32,033 nucleotides of DNA from Syntrophales bacterium (GTDB taxonomy: Bacteria; Desulfobacterota; Syntrophia; Syntrophales; UBA2210). Where the stretch lies: NCBI GenBank assembly GCA_023230565.1, contig JALNXD010000033.1, forward strand, positions 1 through 32,033, given 5' to 3'. Under the pieces are notes generated by a model that saw nothing but the letters and a program-made list of their open reading frames with translations, ran no database searches and was not told the origin of the DNA. The position numbers and the translations under genes are program-made. How positions within the stretch are numbered: the first letter of the stretch is position 1; the number at the start of each line of letters is the position of its first letter. Of this stretch, positions 1 to 9,700 are shown piece by piece.

Positions 1-131
1 CGAAAATCCTCTTGCGTATCTCAAAACCACGTTGCAGTCTTTTCTCGTGGTCGCTTCAACGCGCTCCAAAACGAGCAATCTAGGATAACTTTCCAGGCCC
101 CGTGTGTCCTAATCCCTCAAATTTACATTAA
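1..131. other. Left edge, no gene recognised
   Basis: Only short open frames run through this stretch. One plus-strand frame enters from outside and ends at the TAA at 86-88 with 28 codons (reading ENPLAYLKTT at its start). It could be the end of a gene lying outside the window, but I do not recognise it. No hairpin or repeat stands out. Confidence 0.3.
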
Positions 132-290
132 TCACCGGGATACTGCCATCATCTCCCATTTACTTTGACGGTATACCTCATTTGGGGCAGTCAACAAACT
201 GGAAAATACCTTCTGTTTCGGAGGCTTGCCTGATTCGGGTTCAATGAGCAGAGCAACTTCGTACTTATTCCATTTTGGTTGACTGGACAT
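132..290 (-). pseudogene. Truncated small ORF beginning MSSQPKWNKYEVALLIE
   Basis: This 52-codon frame starts at an ATG at 290 behind an AAGGGGG ribosome binding site and stops at 132. Its first 17 residues resemble, from memory, the start of much longer conserved hypothetical proteins of Firmicutes that often sit near restriction or defence genes. After LLIE the sequence stops looking like that family and soon ends. I read it as the 5' stump of a larger gene joined to unrelated DNA by a deletion or insertion. It follows the XRE gene by 49 bases, so the two were probably one operon. A genuine short gene is the alternative. Confidence 0.45.
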
Positions 291-339
291 ACGAAGTTTC
301 CCCCTTCAAAACAGATAACTCGCTCAGCAGATGAGAATA

Positions 340-546
340 TCAATCTTCTTCGATCACTTCCATAAGATCACCAATATCACAATGAAAAATCTTGCACAGG
401 CGCAACATTACGTCCATAGACACAAGCTCGTTTTTTCCGAGCTTTGTTACGGTGTTTGCGCTAACATCTGCGGCTTGCGAAAGCGCGCGGCAATTCATCT
501 TATTATCCCTTGCGAGCTTCCATAATTTATCGTAATTTACTCTCAT
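340..546 (-). CDS. XRE/Cro-type helix-turn-helix regulator
   Basis: A 68-residue single-domain DNA-binding protein. The sequence from NYDKLWKLARDNKM through ALSQAADVSANTVTKLGKNELVSMDVMLRL is a typical five-helix Cro/CI fold, with the recognition helix around VSANTVTKLG, and it ends in the acidic GDLMEVIEED tail common to small clostridial XRE proteins. I chose ATG 546 rather than the TTG at 567 because AAGGGAG lies 8 bases before it. A sigma-A-like promoter sits 60 bases upstream. It is AT-richer than the element genes, so it may belong to the host or to a neighbouring defence island. Its target is unknown; such genes often precede restriction systems. Confidence 0.85.
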   Translation of the reverse strand: MRVNYDKLWKLARDNKMNCRALSQAADVSANTVTKLGKNELVSMDVMLRLCKIFHCDIGDLMEVIEED

Positions 547-606
547 TGGGCACGCTCCCTTACTCAATGGACTTGTTTCTTCCTCAGGGCAAAAATAAAC
601 AAGAAT

Positions 607-635
607 AGTATATCACCAAATTACAAGAATTGCAA
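607..635 (-). promoter_or_regulatory. Sigma-A-type promoter for the XRE gene
   Basis: On the minus strand TTGCAA (630-635) and TATACT (607-612) are separated by exactly 17 bases, inside an AT-rich segment 60 bases before the XRE start codon. This is the clearest vegetative promoter in the window. Confidence 0.7.
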
Positions 636-749
636 TATAACGACAATAAGTTTCGCAAATTGTTTGGTATAGTGTTCTCATTTGGCGACACTACGAGAAA
701 AGATACAAACTCAACTGAGCAAGCAATGCCTTCCTGATCAGAAAGGCTC

Positions 750-779
750 AAAACAAAAAGATTCCGCCCGAAGGCGGAA
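750..779 (-). terminator. Intrinsic terminator after the relaxase gene
   Basis: Read on the minus strand, a perfect 7-bp stem TTCCGCC/GGCGGAA with a TTCG tetraloop is followed by TCTTTTTGTTTT. It lies about 80 bases after the relaxase stop codon and would end the long minus-strand transcription unit. Confidence 0.85.
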
Positions 780-860
780 CTTTCTGTTTCTGCTTGTTGG
801 GGACAATCCCCAAACCCCGATGATCGAAGATTTCATCTTCGGCGGCGCACCTGACGGCGC

Positions 861-2312
861 TTATTTTTCTTCCTGCTGGTGCTCTCGCTGAGGCGCGCTT
901 CTGACATTTTCAATGCCGAACAGCCCGGCCAGATTGGCCTGATAAGTCAGCAGCTCCCGGTACTCATCTTTCGCCCGGTAGTATTCCGGGTATGCCGCCT
1001 TTTTCATTGCCAACAGCTCGGCATACTCCGCCCGAAGCGCTTTCAAGGAGGGAAGCTGCTTTTTGTGGGAACCGGCGGTTTTGCCGGAAGTGTCAGAGGG
1101 AAGCAGTTCATCAAATGCCCGCTTGGACGCTTTGCAGAGCTTGATCGCATCCTCGTGTTCCTCGTAGTATGCTTTGGAATAACCGGACGCCCGATAGCCG
1201 GCATAGATATCTTTGGTTTTGAGATAGTTGGTGATGTGCTTCTGAAGCACCGCAATCTCATTCAGCCGCTTTTCGGCAGAAGTGATCTGCGCGGACAGCG
1301 CATCTCTGCGCTGCTTTACGGCTTCCACCGATTCAGCGAATGCCTCAAAATCATCTGCGCTGGTAAAACCGTGCTGCTGATAATACAGAAGAGCTTTGGC
1401 CTGCTGTTTGGTAATCTGATTCTGGATAGACAGATCGTAGTAACGGCCCCGCCCCTGATTCTGCTTTGCCTCCAAAGCGCTGACAAGCTGAGCTTTCTGC
1501 TCTGCCAGCGGACTGCGGCGTTTTCGCGGATTATGAATACGTCTGCCTGCCAGCACTTCCCGAATAGCGTCCTCCCGGTATTCCTCCGGAAGTGAGCGCA
1601 TACGGATATTGCGCTTCTGGCGCGGATGGCTGAACGTGATGTTTTTCCCGCGGGTAACAGTGTAGCCGGCCTGCTCCATAAGCGAATAAAAGCCCTCAAG
1701 GTCGTGCGGCTTTTTTGCCAGCGCCGCATCCATATCCAGGCAGAGACGGTCACGGTTTGAGAGCTTTTCAATATCGCCTTGCCAACGGTTGTAGCTTATT
1801 CCATGGGGCTTTGGATTTTCAATGACGGACAGTCTGTGCTGAACGCAGATCAGGTCGCTCAGCTTCCGAACTGCCATGGTGCTGCCCCAGAAGTTCCGGA
1901 ATTTCCGGGTGCAGTCAAGACTTGTGGAGTTCCAGTAAATGTGATTGTGGATATGCTGCTTGTCCGTGTGAGTGCAGACAATAAAGGCATGGTTGCCTTT
2001 TAGGAAGCGCTCGGCAAATTCGTAGCCGATGCGGTTCGCCTCCTCCGGCGTAATCTCACCGGGACGAAAGGACTGGCGCACCTGATAGGCGATCACATCG
2101 CTGTCCTGTCTGCGGCCTGTCAGCTGAAAATACTCGCGTTTGGAAAGCGCAAATTCTGCATCCGCAGTCTCCGGGTCACAGGCATAGGCGCTGATCAGTT
2201 GGCCCTCCTGGGTCTTATCCGGATTTTTGCCGTAGTCCAATCTGTCGGACAGACATTGCCGGATGGTTTTTCCCTTGTTCTGATGCATGGGGATAATGCG
2301 TGTTGTTGCCAT
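861..2312 (-). CDS. MobP-family relaxase / mobilization nuclease
   Basis: A 483-residue relaxase that would nick oriT, bind covalently to the 5' end and lead the strand into the recipient. The metal-binding triad is plain: CTHTDKQHIHNHIYWN gives H115, H120, H122 and H124. The N-terminal Tyr27 in LDYGKNPDKT is the likely nucleophile by position in the family. Residues 1-200 form the nuclease domain; the rest is charged and helical (coiled-coil-like around 330-470), as in other MobP relaxases. The start at 2312 follows AAGGCGGTGA. It is the last gene of the transcription unit, after mobC and the CD1845-type gene, and has a terminator-like hairpin directly before it. It lacks the PSVLxxL tail found on other element proteins. 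Confidence 0.93.
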   Translation of the reverse strand: MATTRIIPMHQNKGKTIRQCLSDRLDYGKNPDKTQEGQLISAYACDPETADAEFALSKREYFQLTGRRQDSDVIAYQVRQSFRPGEITPEEANRIGYEFAERFLKGNHAFIVCTHTDKQHIHNHIYWNSTSLDCTRKFRNFWGSTMAVRKLSDLICVQHRLSVIENPKPHGISYNRWQGDIEKLSNRDRLCLDMDAALAKKPHDLEGFYSLMEQAGYTVTRGKNITFSHPRQKRNIRMRSLPEEYREDAIREVLAGRRIHNPRKRRSPLAEQKAQLVSALEAKQNQGRGRYYDLSIQNQITKQQAKALLYYQQHGFTSADDFEAFAESVEAVKQRRDALSAQITSAEKRLNEIAVLQKHITNYLKTKDIYAGYRASGYSKAYYEEHEDAIKLCKASKRAFDELLPSDTSGKTAGSHKKQLPSLKALRAEYAELLAMKKAAYPEYYRAKDEYRELLTYQANLAGLFGIENVRSAPQREHQQEEK

Positions 2313-2330
2313 ATCGGTTCACCGCCTTTT

Positions 2331-2368
2331 TCAAAAAAGAAAGGCTCCTGCCGGCAAAAGCAGAAGCC
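2331..2368 (-). terminator. Terminator-like hairpin just before the relaxase gene
   Basis: On the minus strand GGCTTCTGC and GCAGGAGCC form a 9-bp stem (one G-T pair) around an 8-base loop, followed by TTTCTTTTTTG. Only about 20 bases separate the U-tract from the relaxase start, too little for a new promoter, so it would act as an attenuator or need read-through. Confidence 0.75.
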
Positions 2369-2384
2369 CTCATCAATGTAATTC

Positions 2385-2409
2385 ACTTTGCGCCAACCTG
2401 GCGCAAAGT
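2385..2409. repeat. 25-bp palindrome, copy 1 (beside relaxase gene)
   Basis: Perfect 11-base arms ACTTTGCGCCA and TGGCGCAAAGT flank a 3-base centre (ACC). It lies in the 101-base gap between the CD1845-type gene and the relaxase gene. The same arms recur at 29591-29615 inside parB. No U-tract follows on either strand, so it is not a terminator; a site for a dimeric DNA-binding protein is the simplest reading. Confidence 0.85.
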
Positions 2410-2413
2410 TCTG

Positions 2414-2704
2414 TTATCCGTACACGCTGTCCTGAATCCAGTAGCGGAATTTCTGCACCTGTCCCAGGAGCATGATGGAGAACATCGGCAGTCCGAACGG
2501 GGTAAAGAGAAACGCCGCAATCAGTCCGCAGATGCCCTGGGCAGTCTTTCCGTCAAAAAGGATGCAGAGTGCGCCCAGACCCACGGCAATGGCGATGAAA
2601 TTCATAACGACAGCGGATATCTGAACCAGCTTCGATGCCAGCCAGACGAAAACGGACAGAACGGCAATCATCGGTGCGCAGAGAATTTTCAGCAGTATTT
2701 TCAT
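2414..2704 (-). CDS. CD1845-type small membrane protein
   Basis: A 96-residue hydrophobic protein of a family seen only in clostridial conjugative elements. From MKILLKILCAPMIAVLSVFVWL onwards there are two or three membrane segments (roughly residues 8-25, 28-50 and 55-80), ending in a short polar tail. ATG 2704 is preferred over the upstream frame extension to 2803 because AAAGGAGG lies 9 bases ahead of it. Its position between MobC and the relaxase suggests a link to DNA processing at the membrane, but no biochemical role is known to me. Confidence 0.8.
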   Translation of the reverse strand: MKILLKILCAPMIAVLSVFVWLASKLVQISAVVMNFIAIAVGLGALCILFDGKTAQGICGLIAAFLFTPFGLPMFSIMLLGQVQKFRYWIQDSVYG

Positions 2705-2781
2705 GGTCAGAGCCTCCTTTTCTTCTTTTCTGATTCTATTGTAATTCTGAAATTCAAAACGCTCAAGGATACGGAGCCGGA

Positions 2782-2823
2782 TAACAAAAAATGCGGGCAG
2801 CAAAGCGCACGGCTCTGCTGCCC
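2782..2823 (-). terminator. Terminator-like hairpin between mobC and the CD1845-type gene
   Basis: On the minus strand GGGCAGCA and TGCTGCCC form a perfect 8-bp stem around 13 bases, followed by GCATTTTTTG. It starts 17 bases after the mobC stop codon, inside the transcription unit. Confidence 0.75.
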
Positions 2824-2839
2824 ATGGGGTGTATTGTCC

Positions 2840-3178
2840 TTATTTCAAGGCGGACAGTTTGGTGAGAATATCATTCAGACGGGTAGCGGTTTCTTTCTGA
2901 AACCCCAGTATCTCCTCCAGATCTGTATCATAGATGCGCCCGGTATCGTGCAGATGTCTGGCAATCTGATTGATATTGGCATTTGCGCGCCTGAGCAGAT
3001 GCAGCATCTCCTGGATCTCCGGCATATCCAGCTTAATGACCATGCCGTCAATGGCCATCTTCCGCAGGAAGGCGCTGAGATTCGTGCTGCCCGACAGCGC
3101 CATGTTCTTTTGAATCAGATCATACTCCTCCTGCGTTGCCCAGAAGTGCATACTGATGTCCCTGGTGTCTGCCATCAT
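2840..3178 (-). CDS. mobC: MobC-type relaxosome accessory protein
   Basis: A 112-residue protein that would bind near oriT and help the relaxase open the strands. It has the usual MobC plan: an N-terminal ribbon-helix-helix-like part (ISMHFWATQEEYDLIQKNMALSGSTNLSAFLRK) followed by the conserved helix LRRANANINQIARHLHDTG and a C-terminal coiled helix. Its ATG overlaps the stop codon of the DUF3849 gene (ATGA), so translation is probably coupled. The relaxase that it would serve is two genes downstream. Confidence 0.88.
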   Translation of the reverse strand: MMADTRDISMHFWATQEEYDLIQKNMALSGSTNLSAFLRKMAIDGMVIKLDMPEIQEMLHLLRRANANINQIARHLHDTGRIYDTDLEEILGFQKETATRLNDILTKLSALK

Positions 3179-3699
3179 CAGAGCTCCTGCGCTTTATCCC
3201 TGCCGGGTTTTGGCGCGGCGTCCGGCAGGGGCTTCTGGAGCTTTTCCAGAACAGACGGCTTTTTCGCTCTGGGGGCTTTCTCCAGTTCCTTTCGGAAATG
3301 GGTAATGAACAGATCCGTCAGACCGGTATGCGGCCTGTCCACCACAAAATAGCAGTTGCGGTCTCCGCCCCATGAATCGGGATTCGGCACGACCGGCACG
3401 GTCTGCGCCCACTCCCGGTTGGCGCGGCTGATGCGTCCGTCCCAATCCTTATACTGCACGGTATTGGCCAGCACATACTGGATTCGCTCCATACTGAATT
3501 CCGCGCTGACCGCATCAAAAACTGCCTGAGAATTCAAGCGGTTGTTGCCGTAATTCTCAGAAATAGCTTCCTCAATCGCCTCCTTGCAGGCGATGTTGGC
3601 CTGATAGGATTCTCTGTACAGCGGCAGCTCATCATGCTCGCGCGCATAGGCTGCGTCATGCCGGTATAACGGCGTATCCGTTGCAATTTTCTTTTCCAT
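3178..3699 (-). CDS. DUF3849 family protein with PSVLxKL tail
   Basis: A 173-residue protein of the DUF3849 family, common in clostridial mobile elements and of unknown biochemical activity. The family core is residues 10-135, including LYRHDAAYAREHDELPLYRESYQ near the start and the ERIQYVLANTVQYKDWDGRISR segment. The C-terminus carries KKPSVLEKLQKPLP (PSV at 148) followed by a charged tail, matching the tails of the giant protein, ArdC and PcfB. The start codon at 3699 lies 2 bases after the giant gene's stop codon, and its AAGGAGG lies inside that gene. Neighbours suggest a role in establishment or DNA processing. Confidence 0.85.
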   Translation of the reverse strand: MEKKIATDTPLYRHDAAYAREHDELPLYRESYQANIACKEAIEEAISENYGNNRLNSQAVFDAVSAEFSMERIQYVLANTVQYKDWDGRISRANREWAQTVPVVPNPDSWGGDRNCYFVVDRPHTGLTDLFITHFRKELEKAPRAKKPSVLEKLQKPLPDAAPKPGRDKAQEL

Positions 3700-3701
3700 G
3701 T

Positions 3702-6700
3702 TCAGCGAACCTCCTTCTCGGTTTCATTCTGTTTGGGATGACTGTCCCGCTGCGGCAGCGGGGCGTGGAGTTTGGCCAGCACAGACGGCCTTTCGGATTT
3801 TGCACTGACAGCAGAGCGCACCTCCGGCTCGCTGTCCGCAACCTCCACCATTGCCTCTATCGGCGTCCTGTCATCGATATTCAGCTCAATGTTCAACTGT
3901 GCTAGACGGGCGGATTTTTCTTTCAGCTCCTGCTCCTGCGGAAATGGCTTGCCCAGCTCCGCTTTGGCGGTATCCATCTGCGCATAAAGGGAATCCAGCT
4001 TTTCCTGCACACGGGCAAGGCGCGTTTCCATGCCGGCGAGGGCATTGTCGATGCGGATGAGATTGCCCCTGGGGTCTTTGCCCAGCTCCACACGGTGGGA
4101 CATTTTCCCCTTGAGGGTCAGCACATACTGCTTGCCGAAATCCTCCAGCGTCAGAGACATCTGAAAGCCCCGGTAACTGCCGATGGGCACCGGCTCCAAG
4201 CCCTTGACCTCCTTCATGGCATCAACCAGCGCCGCACCGGCGTTTTCCTTATCGGTCAGCACATCGCCCCGCACCGTCATACCGGCAAAGCCGTCCTGCG
4301 GATGGGGGTGTTCCGCCAGCGTCTGCATATCTGCCTGAAACCCTGCGATGAATCCCTTGTTCTGTTCGATCTGTTCCGGGAAGTGGCGGAGAATGTTGTC
4401 CTCCAGCCGGTACTGCTGGCTCTGATGATTGGCTTTCATCAGCTTCAGCCGTGCCACATCCACATCCAGATCCATCTTCTCCTTGATGCGCTCATCACCG
4501 GCACAGAGCGCCTTGATCTCCGCGTAGGACAGCGCGGTTTCATCAATGTCCTCACAGCTTCTTACGGGGCTTTTACTGGTCATAATCTGCGAAATAAACT
4601 TCTGCTTGTTCTCCAGCGTCTGCCAGAGATAGGCGTCAAAGGTGGCCTCCGTCACATAGCGGAAGATGTGGACTTGCTTGTTCCTGTTGCCCTGACGGAT
4701 GATTCGGCCGGAGCGCTGTTCCAGATCGCCCGGCCGCCACGGCGCATCCAGGTCATGAAGCGCCACAAGCCGGTCCTGCACGTTCATACCGGCTCCCATT
4801 TTGAAGGTGCTGCCCATCAGCACACGCACCTGACCGGAGCGGACTTTGGCGAACAGCTCTTTCTTCCGTGCCTCGGTATTGGCCTCATGGATGAAAGCGA
4901 TCTGCTCCCTGGGAATACCTCTTGCCACCAGTTTCTCCCGGATGTCATCATAGACGGTGAACTCCGGTTCCGGTGTGATATCAATCTGGGATTCCACTGC
5001 GTGAAGCTCCGGACTGTCCAGATTGCTGCCAACTGCCTTGGCTGCTTTCGCCGCAGGAGCACCGGTTTTGGGTGTGCTCAAGTCGCAAAACACCAACTGG
5101 GTCAGCTTGTCCGCCTGACCCTCGTCCCAGATGCGGTAGATGTTATCCACGCACATGTTGACCTTGCTGGACGGGTCATCCGGCAGATCGGGATTGATGA
5201 TGCGCTGGTCGAGTCCCAGCTTTCTGCCGTCCGTGGTGATACGGAGCATATTGTCCACGCTGGCATCCACCGCGCCGGCATGGACTTTGGCAGCACGCTC
5301 GGACAGTTCCTGCACCATCGCCTGTTGAATCTCTGTCGGCTGTGCCACCACATTGTGATAGACGGCCTCCGGAACCGGAAGGTGGAGCTGATCGGATGTT
5401 TTGATGTCGGCCACTTCTTTGAACAGGGTCATCAGCTCCGGCAGATTGAAGAACTTGGCAAAGCGCGTTCTGGCCCGATAACCGGTTCCCTCCGGAGCCA
5501 GTTCAATCGCAGTTGTGGTCTCACCGAAGGTGGAAGCCCAGCAGTCAAAATGCGCCAGCCCTTTTTTCTGGAGCGTGTCATGCTGAAGATAGCGCATCAT
5601 GGTGTAAAGCTCGGTCATGGAGTTGCTGACGGGTGTGCCTGTTGCGAACACCACGCCCTTACCTCCGGTCAGCTCATCGATGTAGCGGCATTTCAGCAGC
5701 ATATCGGAGGATTTCTGCGCATCCGTTGTCGAGAGTCCGGCCACATTGCGCATCTTTGTATAGAGGAACAGGTTCTTGAAGGCGTGCGCCTCGTCCACAT
5801 AGAGCCGGTCAACACCCAGTTCCTCAAAGGTAACGACATCATCCTTTCGTCCGGATTCCAGCAATTTTTTCAGCTTGGTCTCCAGTCCTTTCTTCGTGCG
5901 CTCCATGGACTTGATGGTAAAGCGCTCCGCACGGCTGTTCTTCAGTTCCTCAATACCCTCGGTGACTTCCCCAATCTGTTCCCGCAGTAACCGCTCCTGC
6001 CGTTCCATGGAAACAGGAATGCGCTCAAACTGACTGTGCCCGATGATAATGGCATCGTAATCGCCGGTGGCGATGCGGGCACAGAACTTTTTGCGGTTTT
6101 TCGGCTCAAAGTCCTTTTTCGTCGCCGCCAGAATGTTGGCAGACGGGTACAGCCTCAGAAACTCTGAAGCCCACTGTTCGGTCAGATGATTCGGAACCAC
6201 AAACATCGGCTTGTGGCAAAGCCCCAGACGCTTGCTCTCCATGGCGGCAGCGACCATCTCGAAGGTCTTGCCCGCGCCCACCTCGTGTGCCAGCAGCGTA
6301 TTTCCACCGTAAAGAATGTGTGCGACGGCGTTAAGCTGATGCTCCCGCAGATGAATCTCCGGGTTCATGCCACTGAAAGTGATATGGGAGCCATCGTATT
6401 CGCGCGGCCGGTTGGAATTGAACAGTTCATTGTAGCGCGTCACAAGCTCCTGCCGTCTGTCCGGGTCTCTCCATATCCACTCGGAAAAGGCGTCCTTGAT
6501 GGCCTGCTGTTTCTGCTGGGCAAGGGTCGTTTCTTTGGAATTGAGAACCCGGCGCTCCTTGCCATCCGGGTCGGTCACGGTGTCGTAGATGCGCACATCC
6601 CGCAGGTTCAACGTATCCTCCAGAATCCGGTAGGCGTTGGCTCGCTCTGTGCCGTAGGTCATATAGGCGTTGACATCGTTGTAGGACGGCTGGGATTTTC

Positions 6701-9700
6701 CGCTGATGCTCCACTCCGCAGTAAACGGAGAGAAATGCACCTGAATACTCCGGCGCAGATAATACGGCGGCTCAAAGGTTTCTTCCATGAACTGCTGAAT
6801 GTATTTCTGGTCAATCCAGGTTGCACCCAGGCGCACCTCAATTTCAGAAGCGTCCAGATCCTTCGGCTGGGAAGAACGGAGCGCCTCCACATTGGGCAGA
6901 TAGGCCGGATCGGCAGATGCTGCCTGTTCTGCCTCCCGCAGCTTCTGGCGCACATTGCCGGAGAGATACTCGTCGGCAGTCTGCCACTCGTTTTTCACCG
7001 GGTCATGGAAGATAACACCCTGCAGGCCGTCAATCAGCGCAGACTCGTCCATACCTGTCAGCTGTGTCATATACGGCAGATCGACGCAGGCTTTTTCTGA
7101 AATGGACAGCGCCAGCGCTTCGGACGGCGTATCCACGGAGGTTACGACCTCATGGGGCTTGATGGTGCGCTTGGTGAAGATATCCGCTTTGCGCTTCAGC
7201 TGTTTTTCCTCGTCCAGCTCCTCCAGCGTACACAGCAGGTAGTAGGAGCTGTCGTCCTGAAATGCCAGCGCATTGGCGCGGCTGTTGATGAGGCCGTATT
7301 TCGCGGTAAAGCTGTCGTAGAGCGTATTCAGCTCTGCCTGGGCCTGACGGATTGCGCTGTCCGGAGTCATGGCGTCCATCTGAAGATCAATCAGGTGGTG
7401 CAGACAGTCGCGCAGTCCCACCAGCCCCTTGACGCGCTCCGAAGCGGTCGCGTTCAGCGCCGGCCGGCTCATTAGGCTGTTCTGCCGGTAGTAAACTTCT
7501 CCATCCACAACGGTATAGCTGTAGTTTTTGACATTCGGGTCTGCGGGGATGCTGTCGGAAAGTGCCTCGTCATCGCCGAGCTCCGGCAGCTCTGCTGCCT
7601 GATAGGTGCCGCGGATGTACTTCACCGCATCGTGAAGCTGGTCGGCAAGTTCCAGCCCTTCAATGGGCTCTACGGTGAAATCCTGCCTGCCGTACTGCGT
7701 GCTTTCTGAGGACTGCCGCCCCAGAATCATCTCCGGATGCTCCACAAAGTAGCTGTTGATGGCAAAGCCGTCCTCATTCCGTCCCAGATGCACCCAGTCC
7801 GGTTCAATCTCGATGGGGCAGCCGCGCTTCTGCAGGAAGATGATATCGGAGACAACATCCGTGCCTGCATTGGCTTTGAAGGCGTTATTGGGAAGACGGA
7901 TTGCGCCCAGCAGCTCTGCCCGCTGTGCGATGTATCTGCGGACTTCCGGGGACTGCTTGTCCATGGTGTAGCGGCTGGTGACGAAGGCAATCACACCGCC
8001 GGGGCGCACCTGATCGAGTGTCTTGGCAAAGAAATAATCATGAATCGAAAAACCGAGCCTGTTGTATGCCCGGTCATTGACCTGATACTGTCCGAACGGC
8101 ACGTTGCCGATGGCGACGTCATAGAAATCCCGTCTGTCGGTGGTTTCAAATCCCGCCACGGTAATGTCCGCTTTGGGGTAAAGCTGTTTTGCAATCCGCC
8201 CGGTGATGCTGTCCAGCTCCACGCCGTAGAGCCTGCTGTTCTGCATGGATTCGGGCAGACAGCCGAAGAAGTTCCCGACGCCCATGCTGGGCTCCAGAAT
8301 ATTGCCCGATTCAAATCCCATGTTTTCCAGCGCCTCATACATGGCGTGAATGACGGTAGGACTGGTGTAGTGGGCGTTCAGCGTGGAGGCTCTTGCCGCC
8401 TCGTATTCCTCTGGGGTGAGCAGCTCCTTCAGTTCCGCATATTCCGCACGCCAGTTTTCCTTCTCCGGGTCAAAGGCATCCGCCAGACCGCCCCAGCCCA
8501 CATACCGGGAGAGCACTTCCTGCTGATCGGGGCTGGCCTGAAGCCCTTCGTCCTCCAGCTGTTTCAGCAGCCGGATGGCGCTGATGTTTGCCTGATACTT
8601 GGCCTTGGCACCGCCTGCACCCAGGTCAGAATCAGTGATGCGGAAGTTCTGGGCGTTCCGATGGGTCTGCGCTTTGTATTCCTCATACATAGCCTGTTCT
8701 GCCGCACCGGTGTTAGGAAATGTCTGCCACTCGCCGCCGATCTGTACGGAAACCGGATTTGCATTGATAGCATCATCTGTGCTGACCCCCGGTTCAGGCG
8801 GCGTATGCTCCGGCTCTGTGCGCAGCCGTTCTGTAACAATGTCATAGGGAAGGCCGGTCTGTTCGCCGGGGTAAACCTTATCCGTTTCCGTTGAATACAC
8901 GACCTCATCCGCGTTGTCCGGCAGCGCATCCAGCATATCCTGCACTTCCCGGTAATGCTGGGAGGAAAAGCTGATGGTTCGTCTGTTGTAGCCGGCATTG
9001 GCAACCAGGTAGTCAATCCCCGCCGCGTCCAGCTGCGGGCGCATCAGGGCAAGCTCCGCCTCGGTCAGTTCCGCTTCCAGATTCACCTGGGGCACCGTCG
9101 TCTTTTCCGGGAAGAGAATCCCGCGCACGGTATCAACCGGTTCATTGCGGAAGATGGGAAAACCGGTTCCGTTCTGGAATGTGATGTCCCGCAGAGAGGC
9201 GCGGCCATCCCTGACATCATCCACCGCAAAGCGTCTGCCGTCCAGCGTCAGCTCTGCGCCGATCAGGTCGTTATCGTCCTGAAAATGGGGTTCAGACTCC
9301 ATTTCCGAAGTGTTATTCGTATCAGCCGATACATCGGCAGCAGGAGCAGATTCCTGTTCTGTTTCCTGGCTCTGCGCCTCGTATTTGGAGCGCTCCACAT
9401 ACTCCCATTCAGCAGCTTCCCGCTGGGCAATTTTCTCTTTCAGTTCGATCAGATAATTCTCTGCCACCCACTCGGAATCGAAGTCGGCGGTCACGCCGTC
9501 CTCATCCACATAGAGGCCGTCATGCAGATCGTCCCAGATGCCGTAGCCCTCATCCGTTTCAATGACGGTGAAGCGTTCATAGGGCGCGACCTCGCTTTGC
9601 GCGGCAATCTGTTCCGCCTGTGCCAGCATCCGGTCGGCCTCGGTAAAGAAACGCCCGTCATTCACCAGAATCCCCAGCTGACGCTGTACTTTCGCCCACG

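Larger units (their letters stand above)
547..860. other. Non-coding gap between XRE gene and relaxase gene
   Basis: This 314-base stretch holds the promoter of the XRE gene (607-635) and the terminator of the ICE operon (750-779). Composition changes from AT-rich to GC-rich across it, so the left end of the element may lie here. I see no convincing gene; a short plus-strand frame (682-891) runs through the terminator and into the relaxase gene's 3' end. Confidence 0.5.

Noticed and set aside
2385..2409. Palindrome copy 1 as a terminator of the CD1845-type gene
   Set aside because: No T-run on either side, and the same sequence recurs inside a coding region; a separate true terminator-like hairpin follows at 2331-2368.
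2300..3352. Long plus-strand open frame (350 codons) opposite CD1845, mobC and DUF3849
   Set aside because: It crosses three well-supported minus-strand genes and their hairpins, has no recognisable domain and no ribosome binding site; a shadow caused by high GC.
4095..5990. Plus-strand open frame of 631 codons inside the giant gene
   Set aside because: Antisense shadow of the helicase domain; composition is rich in His, Leu and Gln with no domain.
8934..8943. TATCCTGC as a relaxase nick site (also near 26932)
   Set aside because: Both are inside conserved coding sequence and have no inverted repeat beside them.
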